Shown one piece after another: positions 10,356-17,416 of a DNA stretch of 20,307 bases (position 1 is the first letter of the stretch; each line of letters starts with the position of its first letter). A program made the position numbers and the translations under genes. A model generated the notes under the pieces. That model was given only the letters and a program-made list of their open reading frames with translations, was not told the origin of the DNA and made no database searches. Source of the stretch: Rhizobiales bacterium CCH3-A5 (GTDB lineage: Bacteria > Pseudomonadota > Alphaproteobacteria > Rhizobiales > Beijerinckiaceae); assembly GCA_001556025.1 (NCBI GenBank), contig LSIB01000052.1, forward strand, positions 1-20,307, in the 5' to 3' direction.

Positions 10356-10697
10356 ATGGGTCCCTATCTCACCTTGCGCGAGCGGCATGACTGCAAGCTC
10401 GCCGCCTATCGCACTGGCGTCAAAGCTCTGAAGCCGTTGCTTGCAGCCTATGCTCGCGAGCATGGCGGGCGCTTCATCCTGTTTGGCTCGGCCGCACGTG
10501 GCACACCGCACGACCAGAGCGACGTCGACATCATCGCCGATTTTCCCGAACGCGGTTCGACCGCGGCCTGCAGTTTCGCCGATGAGCGCTGCTGGGCGCT
10601 CGGCCTGACACCAGATTGCCGGCCGATCGAGTGGACTTCGGACAAGGAGGTGGCGCGGGCGCTGGATGAAGGCGTCGCGCTGGGAGAGACGCCATGA
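10356..10697 (+). CDS. MNT-type nucleotidyltransferase (antitoxin-like, partner of a HEPN protein)
   Basis: A 113-residue minimal nucleotidyltransferase of the DNA polymerase beta superfamily. The signature reads FILFGSAARGTPHDQSDVDIIADF: Gly44-Ser45 of the GS motif and metal-binding Asp57 and Asp59. A third acidic position may be Glu92 in PIEW. In MNT/HEPN toxin-antitoxin pairs such proteins neutralise a HEPN RNase, in some studied pairs by adding AMP to it. The gene's TGA overlaps the ATG of the next gene by four bases (ATGA at 10694-10697), the expected translational coupling. The catalytic residues look intact, although the presumed toxin partner is broken. Function as an antitoxin is inferred from family and arrangement. 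Confidence 0.8.
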   Translation: MGPYLTLRERHDCKLAAYRTGVKALKPLLAAYAREHGGRFILFGSAARGTPHDQSDVDIIADFPERGSTAACSFADERCWALGLTPDCRPIEWTSDKEVARALDEGVALGETP

Positions 10698-11166
10698 TGG
10701 CCGAACGCTGGCGCGACATCGGCGATGATCTTGCTTCATCGACGCGGCATCTGACCGAAGCGGCGGCACTATTCCGGCGGTCTGCCGGCCGCATGTCGTT
10801 GGAAGAAAGCTAACTGGAGGTGATGGCGTTCCAGCATGCCATGCAGGCAGGATACACACCTCATTCGAATCGGCCCTGAGAAGGCTGTTGGCCTTTCTCG
10901 ACGAGGGTCTGCCGCAAGGCTCGGACTGGCATGCCATTCTCTTGCGACGTGTGGCTGAACCGCTCGATGGCTTGCGCCCCGCAATACTCAGCAAGCCGTT
11001 GGCCGATGCAGCGGACGAGCTCCTGCGCTTCCGCCATGTCGCGATCCGTTCATATGATCGATTCAGCGAACGTAAGGCCGAAATCGCGGTTGATGCCGCC
11101 GAAACGTTCTTGTCGCTGATCGACGCAGAACTCGCCGCCTTCCGCGCAGCAATCGATCCGGACTGA
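10694..11166 (+). pseudogene. Broken HEPN-like partner of the nucleotidyltransferase (in-frame stop plus 2-base insertion)
   Basis: From ATG at 10694 the frame reads MMAERWRDIGDDLASSTRHL and stops at TAA 10811-10813 after 39 residues. The same frame then continues sensibly (LEVMAFQHAMQAGY) to 10855. There an ACACAC run (10854-10859) has two extra bases, because the frame from 10858 continues with TSFESALRRLLAFLDEGLPQG to TGA at 11164. Joined, the pieces give about 155 helical residues, the size and style of HEPN/HepT-like proteins encoded next to MNT nucleotidyltransferases. The usual RX4-6H RNase motif is not evident in the C-terminal part (LLRFRHVAIRSYDR), so catalysis may also have been lost or the subfamily may differ. 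A TTG at 10888 could start a 92-residue fragment. Sequencing error is possible but would have to occur twice. Confidence 0.7.
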
Positions 11167-11188
11167 TCCGCAGCCGGCCAGTCTGCGT

Positions 11189-11602
11189 TCAGCCTCCCGC
11201 CTCGATCTCGCGCTGCGTCCTGATGAAGTCCGCTCCGCATGACAGCTTGGCGGCAAGTGCGCCGCCGGGCTCGATTACCCGCCAGAACGGGGTCACATCA
11301 GCCGGCGGGCGGCCGGATCCGATCTGTTCGCAAGCGCGCTCCGCGACAATGCGCAGGAAAATCCCGGTCGAGGCCGGGCAGGTCGCGTCGGCTCCGTTGC
11401 GAGCGGCCATGGTCCGACGAAGCTCGGCGACGGATTGTGTCCGGCCGGAAGGGATCGACGAGATCCAGTCGGCGAGCGAGGCGGGATCGGCGATGAAGAG
11501 ACGTCCGCCTGCCGGCACGCCCGCGAAGGGCGATCTCAGGACGCTGACATGCGCCGCTTTCGCGCCGTCGAACCTCTCCTGCCAGCTCTTCGTCCGGCCC
11601 AT
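11189..11602 (-). CDS. Alkylguanine-DNA alkyltransferase-like (MGMT/ATL fold) protein, no reactive Cys
   Basis: A 137-residue protein. Its C-terminal 100 residues follow the pattern of the O6-alkylguanine-DNA alkyltransferase DNA-binding domain: IPSGRTQSVAELRRTMA (50-66) in place of the IPxGxxxTYxxxA block, TCPASTGIFLRI (74-85) near the Arg-finger helix, and TPFWRVIEPGGALAAKL (104-120) where alkyltransferases have PCHRVI and a Gly. The acceptor Cys is Phe106 and the His is Trp107, so it cannot accept alkyl groups by the usual mechanism. ATL proteins with PWHRV bind damaged DNA without repair, but whether this one does is unknown. GGAG eight bases upstream supports the start. It converges with the HEPN pseudogene. 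Homologues are often annotated only as hypothetical; the family call is pattern-based. Confidence 0.6.
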   Translation of the reverse strand: MGRTKSWQERFDGAKAAHVSVLRSPFAGVPAGGRLFIADPASLADWISSIPSGRTQSVAELRRTMAARNGADATCPASTGIFLRIVAERACEQIGSGRPPADVTPFWRVIEPGGALAAKLSCGADFIRTQREIEAGG

Positions 11603-11667
11603 GTCGCATACTCCGACCCGCTGGGTGAAATGTCGCCCGGAGGAGTGTCAGCCGCTGGCAGTAGCCT

Positions 11668-13398
11668 TTACTTCACCAGCAACCAGTCCTCTACCACCAG
11701 CACATCCAGCCCCGACGTATAGAACATCAGGATCGCGTCCTCGGCCGTATGCAGGATAGGCTTGCCCATGATGTTGAAGGAGGTGTTCAGCACCACCGGC
11801 ACGCCCGTCAGGGTGTGGAACGCCGAGATCAGCGCGTGGTAGCGCGGGTTGCGCTGCGCGGTGACGCTTTGAAGCCTCCCGGTGAAATCCTCATGCACCA
11901 CAGCCGGCACACGGCTTCGCACCGCTTCCTTCCAGACCAGCGTTCGTTCCATATAGGGCGCGTCCTGATAGGCCTCGAACCAGTCGGGTCCTTGCTCCGC
12001 CAGGATCGACGGCGCAAACGGGCGAAAAGCCTCGCGGTATTTCACCTTGGCGTTGAGGATGTCCTTGGCGTCGGCGGGACGCGGATCGGCCAGGATCGAG
12101 CGGTTGCCGAGCGCGCGCGGGCCGAACTCGGCTTTGCCCTGCACCCAGCCGACGAGCTTGCCCTCGGTCAGCAGCTGCGCCGTCACGGGCGCAACCTCGT
12201 CGGGCGAAAGCCTGCGCAGCCGCGGCTCCCAGGCCTGCATGCGCTCCAAAGGCTCCGTCGAGACCGTCGAGCCGAGATAGGGCGAAGCCGGGCCCTTCGG
12301 AGCGCGCCAGCCCGGATTGGCCTGCTTGTGGCTGAGCCAAGCCGCGCCGACGGCGTTGCCGTCATCGGCAGGAGCCGAGGGCACGAAGACGTTCAAAAAG
12401 CCATGCCGTCCGACGATCTTGCCGTTGAAGGACGAGTTCAGCGCGCAGCCGCCGGCCAGCACGAGGTTTTCCGAGGGAACCAGCGCCGCCGTCTCGGCCA
12501 GCAGGGCTTCCATCATCTCGGCGAAGACGTCCTGACCGCAGCGCGCGAGATCGGCCCAGCCTTTGTCGAGCGCGTCCGCGGGACGCAGGCTGAGGATTTC
12601 GGCCGCGACGCCGCGCACGACATCCGCCTTGGCGAAAGTGAGCTTGTGTCCCTCGATCCGGTAGAGCTTGCGCAGCAGCCCCATCAGCCGCTCATCGGTC
12701 CGGCCATAAGGCGCGAGCCCCATGATCTTCCATTCCTCGCCCTTGGCCTGGTCGAAGCCGGCGAGATCGGTGACGAGCCCAAAATAGAAGCCGATCGATT
12801 CGCGCCCCCGATTGCGCTTCACCTCGGTGATCTCGCCATCCTTCAGCGCAAAGATCGCCGACGCCCCGGTCTCGCCCATGCCGTCGACGACGAGGCAGGC
12901 GGCGTCACTGAAGGGCGAGGACCAGCAGGCATAGGCCGCATGGCTGAGATGGTGGCCATGGCGCGTCAGGCCGGTGACATTGGCCGCGCCAAAGGCGCGA
13001 TCGAGCCCCAGCAGCGTGCCGATGCCGGCGCGTTGCTGGGCGAGATGCAGCGAGGCGATGAAGGCGCGCTCGCTGCGCTCGGGCACCAGCGAGCGGTTGA
13101 GCTCGGGCGAGAGCTTGAGCAGCGCGTCGAGCGTAAACGAGCCGGCGCGATCCATCTGGTCGAGGAAGCCGGTGAACTCCTGTCCCCAGCTCGCGGCGAT
13201 CCGGATCTCGGCTCCCTGAGGAATGTAGCGCTTCAGCAGCCCCTCCATGCGGGGCGCGGAATCCGGCTCGCAATTGGGCGCGCGCTTGTATTGCAGGTAG
13301 CGCTCGGTTGCCTCGGCGAAGAGCACCTCGCCATCGGGGCCGATGATGGCGATGGCGGGATCGTGGAACGTAGTGGCGAGGCCGATCGTGTAGGTCAT
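11668..13398 (-). CDS. NodU/CmcH-family O-carbamoyltransferase
   Basis: A 576-residue two-domain carbamoyltransferase. In this family (NodU, CmcH, TobZ) the N-terminal ASKHA-type domain moves carbamoyl from carbamoyl-AMP to a hydroxyl, and the C-terminal YrdC-like domain makes the adenylate. Seen here: GHHLSHAAYA (148-157), metal-binding VVDGMGETGAS (171-180), GFYFGLVTDLAGF then EEWKIMGLAPYG (221-232), LAGGCALN (314-321), EFGPRALGNRSILADPR (424-440), YREAFRPFAPSIL and LNTSFNIMGKPI. Start 13398 is used because MTYTIGLATTFHDPA is the normal beginning; 14 upstream codons are in frame. No nod, antibiotic or glycosyltransferase genes surround it, so the acceptor is unknown; a cell-surface sugar is one possibility. 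The upstream tlpA is on the same strand across a 96-base gap holding a palindromic repeat. Confidence 0.92.
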   Translation of the reverse strand: MTYTIGLATTFHDPAIAIIGPDGEVLFAEATERYLQYKRAPNCEPDSAPRMEGLLKRYIPQGAEIRIAASWGQEFTGFLDQMDRAGSFTLDALLKLSPELNRSLVPERSERAFIASLHLAQQRAGIGTLLGLDRAFGAANVTGLTRHGHHLSHAAYACWSSPFSDAACLVVDGMGETGASAIFALKDGEITEVKRNRGRESIGFYFGLVTDLAGFDQAKGEEWKIMGLAPYGRTDERLMGLLRKLYRIEGHKLTFAKADVVRGVAAEILSLRPADALDKGWADLARCGQDVFAEMMEALLAETAALVPSENLVLAGGCALNSSFNGKIVGRHGFLNVFVPSAPADDGNAVGAAWLSHKQANPGWRAPKGPASPYLGSTVSTEPLERMQAWEPRLRRLSPDEVAPVTAQLLTEGKLVGWVQGKAEFGPRALGNRSILADPRPADAKDILNAKVKYREAFRPFAPSILAEQGPDWFEAYQDAPYMERTLVWKEAVRSRVPAVVHEDFTGRLQSVTAQRNPRYHALISAFHTLTGVPVVLNTSFNIMGKPILHTAEDAILMFYTSGLDVLVVEDWLLVK

Positions 13399-13442
13399 GG
13401 CCGGGAGCGTATGGCGCAGGGCATGAGAGCAGGCAACCACCG

Positions 13443-13486
13443 GCTGCCATTCCTGGGCTCGCGAAACGAGAACCCGGAATGACGGT
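13443..13486. repeat. Imperfect palindromic intergenic repeat (CATTCC...GGAATG type)
   Basis: Left arm CCATTCCTGGGCTCG (13447-13461), loop CGAAA, right arm CGAGAACCCGGAATGACGG (13467-13485). Arms pair imperfectly, with a bulge. It resembles the interspersed 'CCGTCATTCCGGG' palindromes common between genes of alphaproteobacteria. It sits between the tlpA stop and the carbamoyltransferase start and could also help end tlpA transcription. There is no T-run, so it is not a classic terminator. Confidence 0.55.
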
Positions 13487-13494
13487 TGAGGGTG

Positions 13495-14124
13495 CTAGCG
13501 CCGCAGTGCAGCCCCGACCAGCGCCTTGGCGTCGGCGCTCGCCCAGTCGGCCGGGCCTTGCAGGATCGCCAGTTCGCAGCCTTCGCGATCGATCAGCAGG
13601 CTGACCGGCATGCCCTCGACCTTGCGCGCCGCGCGCAGCTGCTGGAACACCTTCGCCTGCGGATCGGCGTAATAGGCGAGCTTTTCGATCCTGTTGTCGG
13701 CCAGCCACGCCTTCGGCTTGTCGAGGTTGCGCGTGTCGATGTTGACCGCGACCACCGCGAAATCGGGCCCGCCGAGCGCGCCTTGCAGCGCGTCGAGCGC
13801 CGGCATCTCCTTCAGACACGGCGCGCACCAGGTCGCCCAGAGATTGACCAGTACGACGCGGCCCCTGAACGAAGCCAGGCTCGTCGGCTGGCCGTCGGGG
13901 CCGCTGAAGGCGAGATCGGGCGCGAGCTGTGGCGCCTCCGCGACCTGAACGGCTGCGACCTCGCCGCGGGCCAGCGGCGCGATCGCTGCCGCCGTTTTTC
14001 GCGCCGCGCCGCACGATGCGGAATTGCCCGCATTGCCCGCGACGGAGTAGAAGGCCGCGACGCCGCCCAATGCGGCAACCGACAGCACACCCAGACCCAG
14101 CCATTTTTTCGTCAAAGACGCCAT
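13495..14124 (-). CDS. tlpA: TlpA-family membrane-anchored thiol:disulfide oxidoreductase
   Basis: A 209-residue protein. Residues 9-29 form an N-terminal membrane anchor ([21 protein letters not shown]), and the rest is periplasmic. The thioredoxin/TlpA domain covers about 65-205, with [23 protein letters not shown] containing the redox pair Cys100/Cys103 (WCAPC). cis-Pro lies in [13 protein letters not shown]. TlpA proteins reduce apo-cytochrome or cytochrome oxidase assembly factors; in Bradyrhizobium TlpA is needed for cytochrome aa3. A further Cys38 (SASCGAA) lies outside the active site and recurs in rhizobial TlpA as I recall. GAGG six to seven bases upstream supports the ATG at 14124. 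It diverges from argH, with only 28 bases between start codons. Confidence 0.9.
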   Translation of the reverse strand: MASLTKKWLGLGVLSVAALGGVAAFYSVAGNAGNSASCGAARKTAAAIAPLARGEVAAVQVAEAPQLAPDLAFSGPDGQPTSLASFRGRVVLVNLWATWCAPCLKEMPALDALQGALGGPDFAVVAVNIDTRNLDKPKAWLADNRIEKLAYYADPQAKVFQQLRAARKVEGMPVSLLIDREGCELAILQGPADWASADAKALVGAALRR

Positions 14125-14139
14125 TGCCGTCCTCAAAGC

Positions 14140-14143
14140 AGGA
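14140..14143 (+). promoter_or_regulatory. Ribosome binding site for the argH GTG start
   Basis: AGGA lies nine bases before GTG at 14153. It falls inside the 28-base gap between the divergent tlpA and argH start codons, which also holds the tlpA ribosome site. Confidence 0.5.
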
Positions 14144-14152
14144 AACATCGTC

Positions 14153-15544
14153 GTGAGCAATCGCATGTGGGGTGGGCGTTTTGCCTCGGGTCCCGACGCC
14201 ATCATGGAGGAGATCAACGCCTCCATCGATTTCGACAAGCGCCTCTGGCGGCAGGACATCCGGGGCTCGCTGGCCCATGCCGCCATGCTCGCCGAGACTG
14301 GTATCCTGACGCCTGAGGATGTGGCCGCGATCAGCGCCGGGCTCAAGCAGGTGCAGGACGAAATCGAGGCCGGGACCTTCACGTTCTCGCGCGCGCTCGA
14401 GGACGTCCACATGAATGTCGAGAGCAACCTTAAGGACAAAATCGGGCTGGCCGCCGGCCGGCTGCACACTGCCCGCTCGCGCAACGACCAGGTCGCGACC
14501 GATATGCGGCTCTGGGTCCGCGACACGCTCGACGAGATCGACGGCCAGATGGCCGATCTGCAATTGGCGCTGGCTGAGAAGGCTGACGCCCATGCAGGCT
14601 CTGTGATGCCGGGCTTCACCCATCTCCAATCGGCCCAGCCCGTCACCTTCGGCCACCATCTTCTGGCCTATGTCGAGATGCTCTCGCGCGACCGCGGCCG
14701 CATCCGCGACGCGCGCGAGCGGCTGAACGAATGCCCGCTCGGCGCGGCCGCGCTCGCGGGCACCTCCTTCCCGATCGACCGCCACATGACAGCGCATGCG
14801 CTCGGCTTCGACCGGCCGACCGCCAACTCGCTCGATTCGGTCTCGGACCGCGATTTCGTGCTGGAGACGCTTGCCGCCGCGAGCATTTGCGCCATGCACC
14901 TCTCGCGGCTGGCCGAGGAGATCGTGCTCTGGGCGACGCCGCAATTCGGCTTCGTGCGGCTCTCCGACAAATTCTCGACCGGCTCCTCGATCATGCCGCA
15001 GAAGCGCAATCCCGACGCCGCCGAACTGGTGCGCGGCAAGGCCGGCCGCATCTTCGGGGCGCTGCAGGCGATGCTGACGATGATGAAGGGCCTGCCGCTG
15101 ACCTATTCCAAGGACATGCAGGAGGACAAGGAAGGCACCTTCGACGCGCTGCAGACGCTTTCGCTCTGCCTCGCGGCCATGGCCGGCATGGTCCGCGACA
15201 TGGAGCCCGACCTCAAGGCGATGAAGAAGGCGGCCGGCCTCGGCTACGCCACCGCGACAGACCTCGCCGACTGGCTGGTGCGCGTGCTGAAGATGCCATT
15301 CCGCGACGCCCACCACGTCACCGCCCGTCTCGTCGGCGTCGCCTCCGAGAAGAAGGTCGGGCTGGAGAAGCTCTCGCTTGCGCAGATGCAGGCGGTCGAG
15401 CCGCAGATAACCGAGGCCGTCTTCGCAGTGCTCGGCGTCGAACAGTCGGTGAAGAGCCGCACCAGTTATGGTGGCACCGCGCCCGCCAATGTCCGCCGCC
15501 AGGCGAAGCGCTGGCTTCGGCAACTGGCGAAGGACCGAGGCTGA
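14153..15544 (+). CDS. argH: Argininosuccinate lyase
   Basis: A 463-residue cytoplasmic enzyme of the fumarase/aspartase superfamily. It splits argininosuccinate into arginine and fumarate, the last step of arginine synthesis, and works as a tetramer. The N terminus [15 protein letters not shown] is typical. The three superfamily conserved regions are visible: [13 protein letters not shown] near residue 105, [16 protein letters not shown] near 155, and the signature [12 protein letters not shown] from residue 277, whose mobile loop carries the catalytic Ser. Length is normal. The GTG start has a good AGGA site. It is divergent from tlpA with overlapping upstream regions and is followed by a palindromic repeat, then the lipoprotein gene and lysA. 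Confidence 0.98.
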   Translation: MSNRMWGGRFASGPDAIMEEINASIDFDKRLWRQDIRGSLAHAAMLAETGILTPEDVAAISAGLKQVQDEIEAGTFTFSRALEDVHMNVESNLKDKIGLAAGRLHTARSRNDQVATDMRLWVRDTLDEIDGQMADLQLALAEKADAHAGSVMPGFTHLQSAQPVTFGHHLLAYVEMLSRDRGRIRDARERLNECPLGAAALAGTSFPIDRHMTAHALGFDRPTANSLDSVSDRDFVLETLAAASICAMHLSRLAEEIVLWATPQFGFVRLSDKFSTGSSIMPQKRNPDAAELVRGKAGRIFGALQAMLTMMKGLPLTYSKDMQEDKEGTFDALQTLSLCLAAMAGMVRDMEPDLKAMKKAAGLGYATATDLADWLVRVLKMPFRDAHHVTARLVGVASEKKVGLEKLSLAQMQAVEPQITEAVFAVLGVEQSVKSRTSYGGTAPANVRRQAKRWLRQLAKDRG

Positions 15545-15550
15545 CGGTTT

Positions 15551-15639
15551 CCGTCATTGCGAGCGCAGCGAAGCAATCCAAGGGGACGTGGAGCGCGCGC
15601 CTCTCGATTGCTTCGTCGCTGCGCTCCTCGCAATGACGG
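15551..15639. repeat. Long palindromic intergenic repeat (GTCATTGCGAGCG... type)
   Basis: Left arm GTCATTGCGAGCGCAGCGAA (from 15553, continuing to 15578) pairs with the right arm ending CTCGCAATGAC (15606-15637). The right arm is longer by two 3-base insertions, one in the GAGGAG and one in the CGACGA part. The outer CCGTC/GACGG extends pairing to 15551-15639. The ~27-base loop is not conserved-looking. The same motif is a widespread interspersed element in many alphaproteobacterial genomes. It lies six bases after argH and may form a strong RNA hairpin ending or protecting that transcript. Confidence 0.8.
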
Positions 15640-15698
15640 TCTCGCAAAGCCTCGCCTCCCGCCCGCGCTTTCGCTACAGTCTCCGCCATGCTTCGTCC

Positions 15699-15703
15699 AA
15701 GGG
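15699..15703 (+). promoter_or_regulatory. Ribosome binding site fixing the lipoprotein GTG start
   Basis: AAGGG lies nine bases before GTG at 15713. The frame is open back to 15557, but that upstream part runs through the palindromic repeat and is not protein-like. Confidence 0.5.
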
Positions 15704-15712
15704 TTTGCTTTC

Positions 15713-15976
15713 GTGCCGTATGACCGCCTGAAACTGGGTCGCGCCGTTCTCGTCATCGGCCTGCTTGGCCTGTCGCTCGCCGCCTGCGGGCGCAAGGGGC
15801 CGCTGGAAGCGCCGCCCAACGCCACCAATGCCGTTGCGCTGCCCGACAGCCAGATCGGCGGCGTCGAGGAGCAGGTCGGCTCGACGACGCAGGCCTCGCC
15901 TTTCGGCCGGCCGGCCAGAGCGAACCGCAACTTTACGGTCCCCGAGAGCCGCTTCGTGCTCGATCCGCTGCTCTGA
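15713..15976 (+). CDS. lptM: Small LptM-like outer-membrane lipoprotein
   Basis: An 87-residue lipoprotein precursor. A basic start (MPYDRLKLGR) leads into a hydrophobic segment (11-21) and the lipobox LSLAAC, with Cys25 as the lipidated residue. The sequence right after it, CGRKGPLEAPP, matches the conserved CGxKGPL start of LptM (formerly YifL), which in E. coli helps the LPS translocon LptD fold and acquire its disulfides. The remainder is low-complexity and ends ESRFVLDPLL. The gene is placed directly before lysA (7 bases), an arrangement common in proteobacteria. The GTG at 15713 is chosen because of its ribosome site and because it yields a normal signal peptide. The symbol is by resemblance only; rhizobial homologues have not, to my knowledge, been studied. 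Confidence 0.78.
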   Translation: MPYDRLKLGRAVLVIGLLGLSLAACGRKGPLEAPPNATNAVALPDSQIGGVEEQVGSTTQASPFGRPARANRNFTVPESRFVLDPLL

Positions 15977-15983
15977 GCACCCG

Positions 15984-17288
15984 ATGCATCATTTCAGCTA
16001 TCGCGACGGCCTGCTTTTCGCCGAGGACGTTTCGCTAACCGCGATCGCGGAAGCGGTCGGCACGCCGGTCTATGTCTATTCAGCGGCCACGATCGAGCGG
16101 CACTACCGGCTGTTCGAGGCCGCTCTGACGCCAGCAGCGCCGGCAGGCAAGGCGCATGTCTTCTACGCGATGAAGGCCAACGGCAATCTCGGCGTGCTGA
16201 AGACTCTTGCCCAGCTCGGAGCCGGCGCGGACACGGTATCCGAGGGCGAGATCCGAAAGGCGCTGCTGGCCGGCTTTCCGCCCGAGAAGATCGTCTTCTC
16301 CGGCGTCGGCAAGAGCGAGAGCGAACTGCGCTACGCGGTCGAGGCCGGCATCTACCAGGTCAACATCGAGACAGAGGGCGAGCTCGACGCGCTCTCGCGC
16401 ATCGCGGCTTCGCTCGGCAAGCGGCAGGAGGCCGTGTTCCGGGTCAACCCCGACATCGGCGCGGGCGGCCACGCCAAGATCACCACCGGCTCGGCCGAGA
16501 ACAAGTTCGGCGTCTCCTTCGACGAGGTCGGCCGGCTCTATGCCCGCGCCGCCAATCTGCCCGGCGTCCGCATCATGGGGCTGGCGCTGCATATCGGCAG
16601 CCAGATCCGCCGGACCGAGGCGTTCGAGGCGGCCTATGCCAAGATGGCGGCGCTGGTCGGAGCCTTGCGTGGAGAAGGCCACCGCGTCGACCGGCTCGAT
16701 CTCGGTGGCGGGCTGGGCATCCCCTACGACATCCCGAAAGCCTTCAACGATACCGATCACGACCAGGGAACCTCGCTGGTCGAGGCCTATGCCGCCATGG
16801 TCGCCCGCCTCACCACAGGTCTCGACGTCGAGCTCGGCTTCGAGCCCGGCCGCCTGATCGTCGGCAATGCCGGCCTCCTGCTGACGCGGGTGTTGCACCT
16901 CAATCCGCGCCCGACCAAGCAGTTTTTGGTCGTCGATGCCGCCATGAATGACCTCGTCCGGCCGGCGATGTACGAGGCCTATCACGAGATCTGGCCGGTC
17001 GCGGAGCCTGCGGCCGATGCGCGCGCCACGGCCTATGACGTGGTCGGGCCGATCTGCGAATCGGGCGATACCTTTGCGACAGGCCGCGAACTGGCCGAAC
17101 TGAAGCCCGGCGACCTGATCGCCTTCATGACGGCCGGAGCCTATGGCGCCAGCATGTCCTCGACCTACAATCAGCGGCCGCTCGTCGCCGAAGTGCTTGT
17201 AAAAGGCTCGCAATTCGCCGTGACGCGGCCCCGGCAGACCTACGAGGATCTGCTTGGCACGGATCGTGCTCCGCCCTGGCTGCCCTGA
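15984..17288 (+). CDS. lysA: Diaminopimelate decarboxylase
   Basis: A 434-residue PLP enzyme of the alanine-racemase-like fold type III. It makes L-lysine from meso-diaminopimelate in the last step of lysine synthesis. The PLP Lys64 is in VFYAMKANGN. HIGSQI (from His203), the Gly-rich phosphate-binding loop LGGGLG (240-245), EPGRLIVGNAG, the active-site Cys358 in GPICESGDTFA, and YGASMSSTYN near the C terminus are all present. The ATG at 15984 gives the standard N terminus MHHFSYRDG, and an in-frame extension upstream would overlap the lipoprotein gene. It has only a weak ribosome site and sits seven bases after the lipoprotein stop, so translation may be coupled. A 128-base gap separates it from the DUF4175 gene. 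Confidence 0.98.
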   Translation: MHHFSYRDGLLFAEDVSLTAIAEAVGTPVYVYSAATIERHYRLFEAALTPAAPAGKAHVFYAMKANGNLGVLKTLAQLGAGADTVSEGEIRKALLAGFPPEKIVFSGVGKSESELRYAVEAGIYQVNIETEGELDALSRIAASLGKRQEAVFRVNPDIGAGGHAKITTGSAENKFGVSFDEVGRLYARAANLPGVRIMGLALHIGSQIRRTEAFEAAYAKMAALVGALRGEGHRVDRLDLGGGLGIPYDIPKAFNDTDHDQGTSLVEAYAAMVARLTTGLDVELGFEPGRLIVGNAGLLLTRVLHLNPRPTKQFLVVDAAMNDLVRPAMYEAYHEIWPVAEPAADARATAYDVVGPICESGDTFATGRELAELKPGDLIAFMTAGAYGASMSSTYNQRPLVAEVLVKGSQFAVTRPRQTYEDLLGTDRAPPWLP

Positions 17289-17416
17289 GACCGCTTCACG
17301 AAACGCTGAGGCTGTTGTGGGCTGAGGCTCTTCGCTCTGGTCTTGCCGCATTCGCGTGTTAGCGTGTGCATCATGGCAAAGGCGGTCAAGGCGCGGGGGC
17401 GGCTCGGAGCGACGGC

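Noticed and set aside
12905..15523. 872-codon minus-strand open frame over argH and tlpA
   Set aside because: It crosses two well-identified genes and a divergent start region in a different frame. GC-rich third positions remove stop codons, and no domain is recognisable.
17305..17329. Nine-base direct repeat GCTGAGGCT in the lysA-DUF4175 gap
   Set aside because: Two short copies sixteen bases apart are likely by chance at this base composition, and no promoter element lines up convincingly with them.
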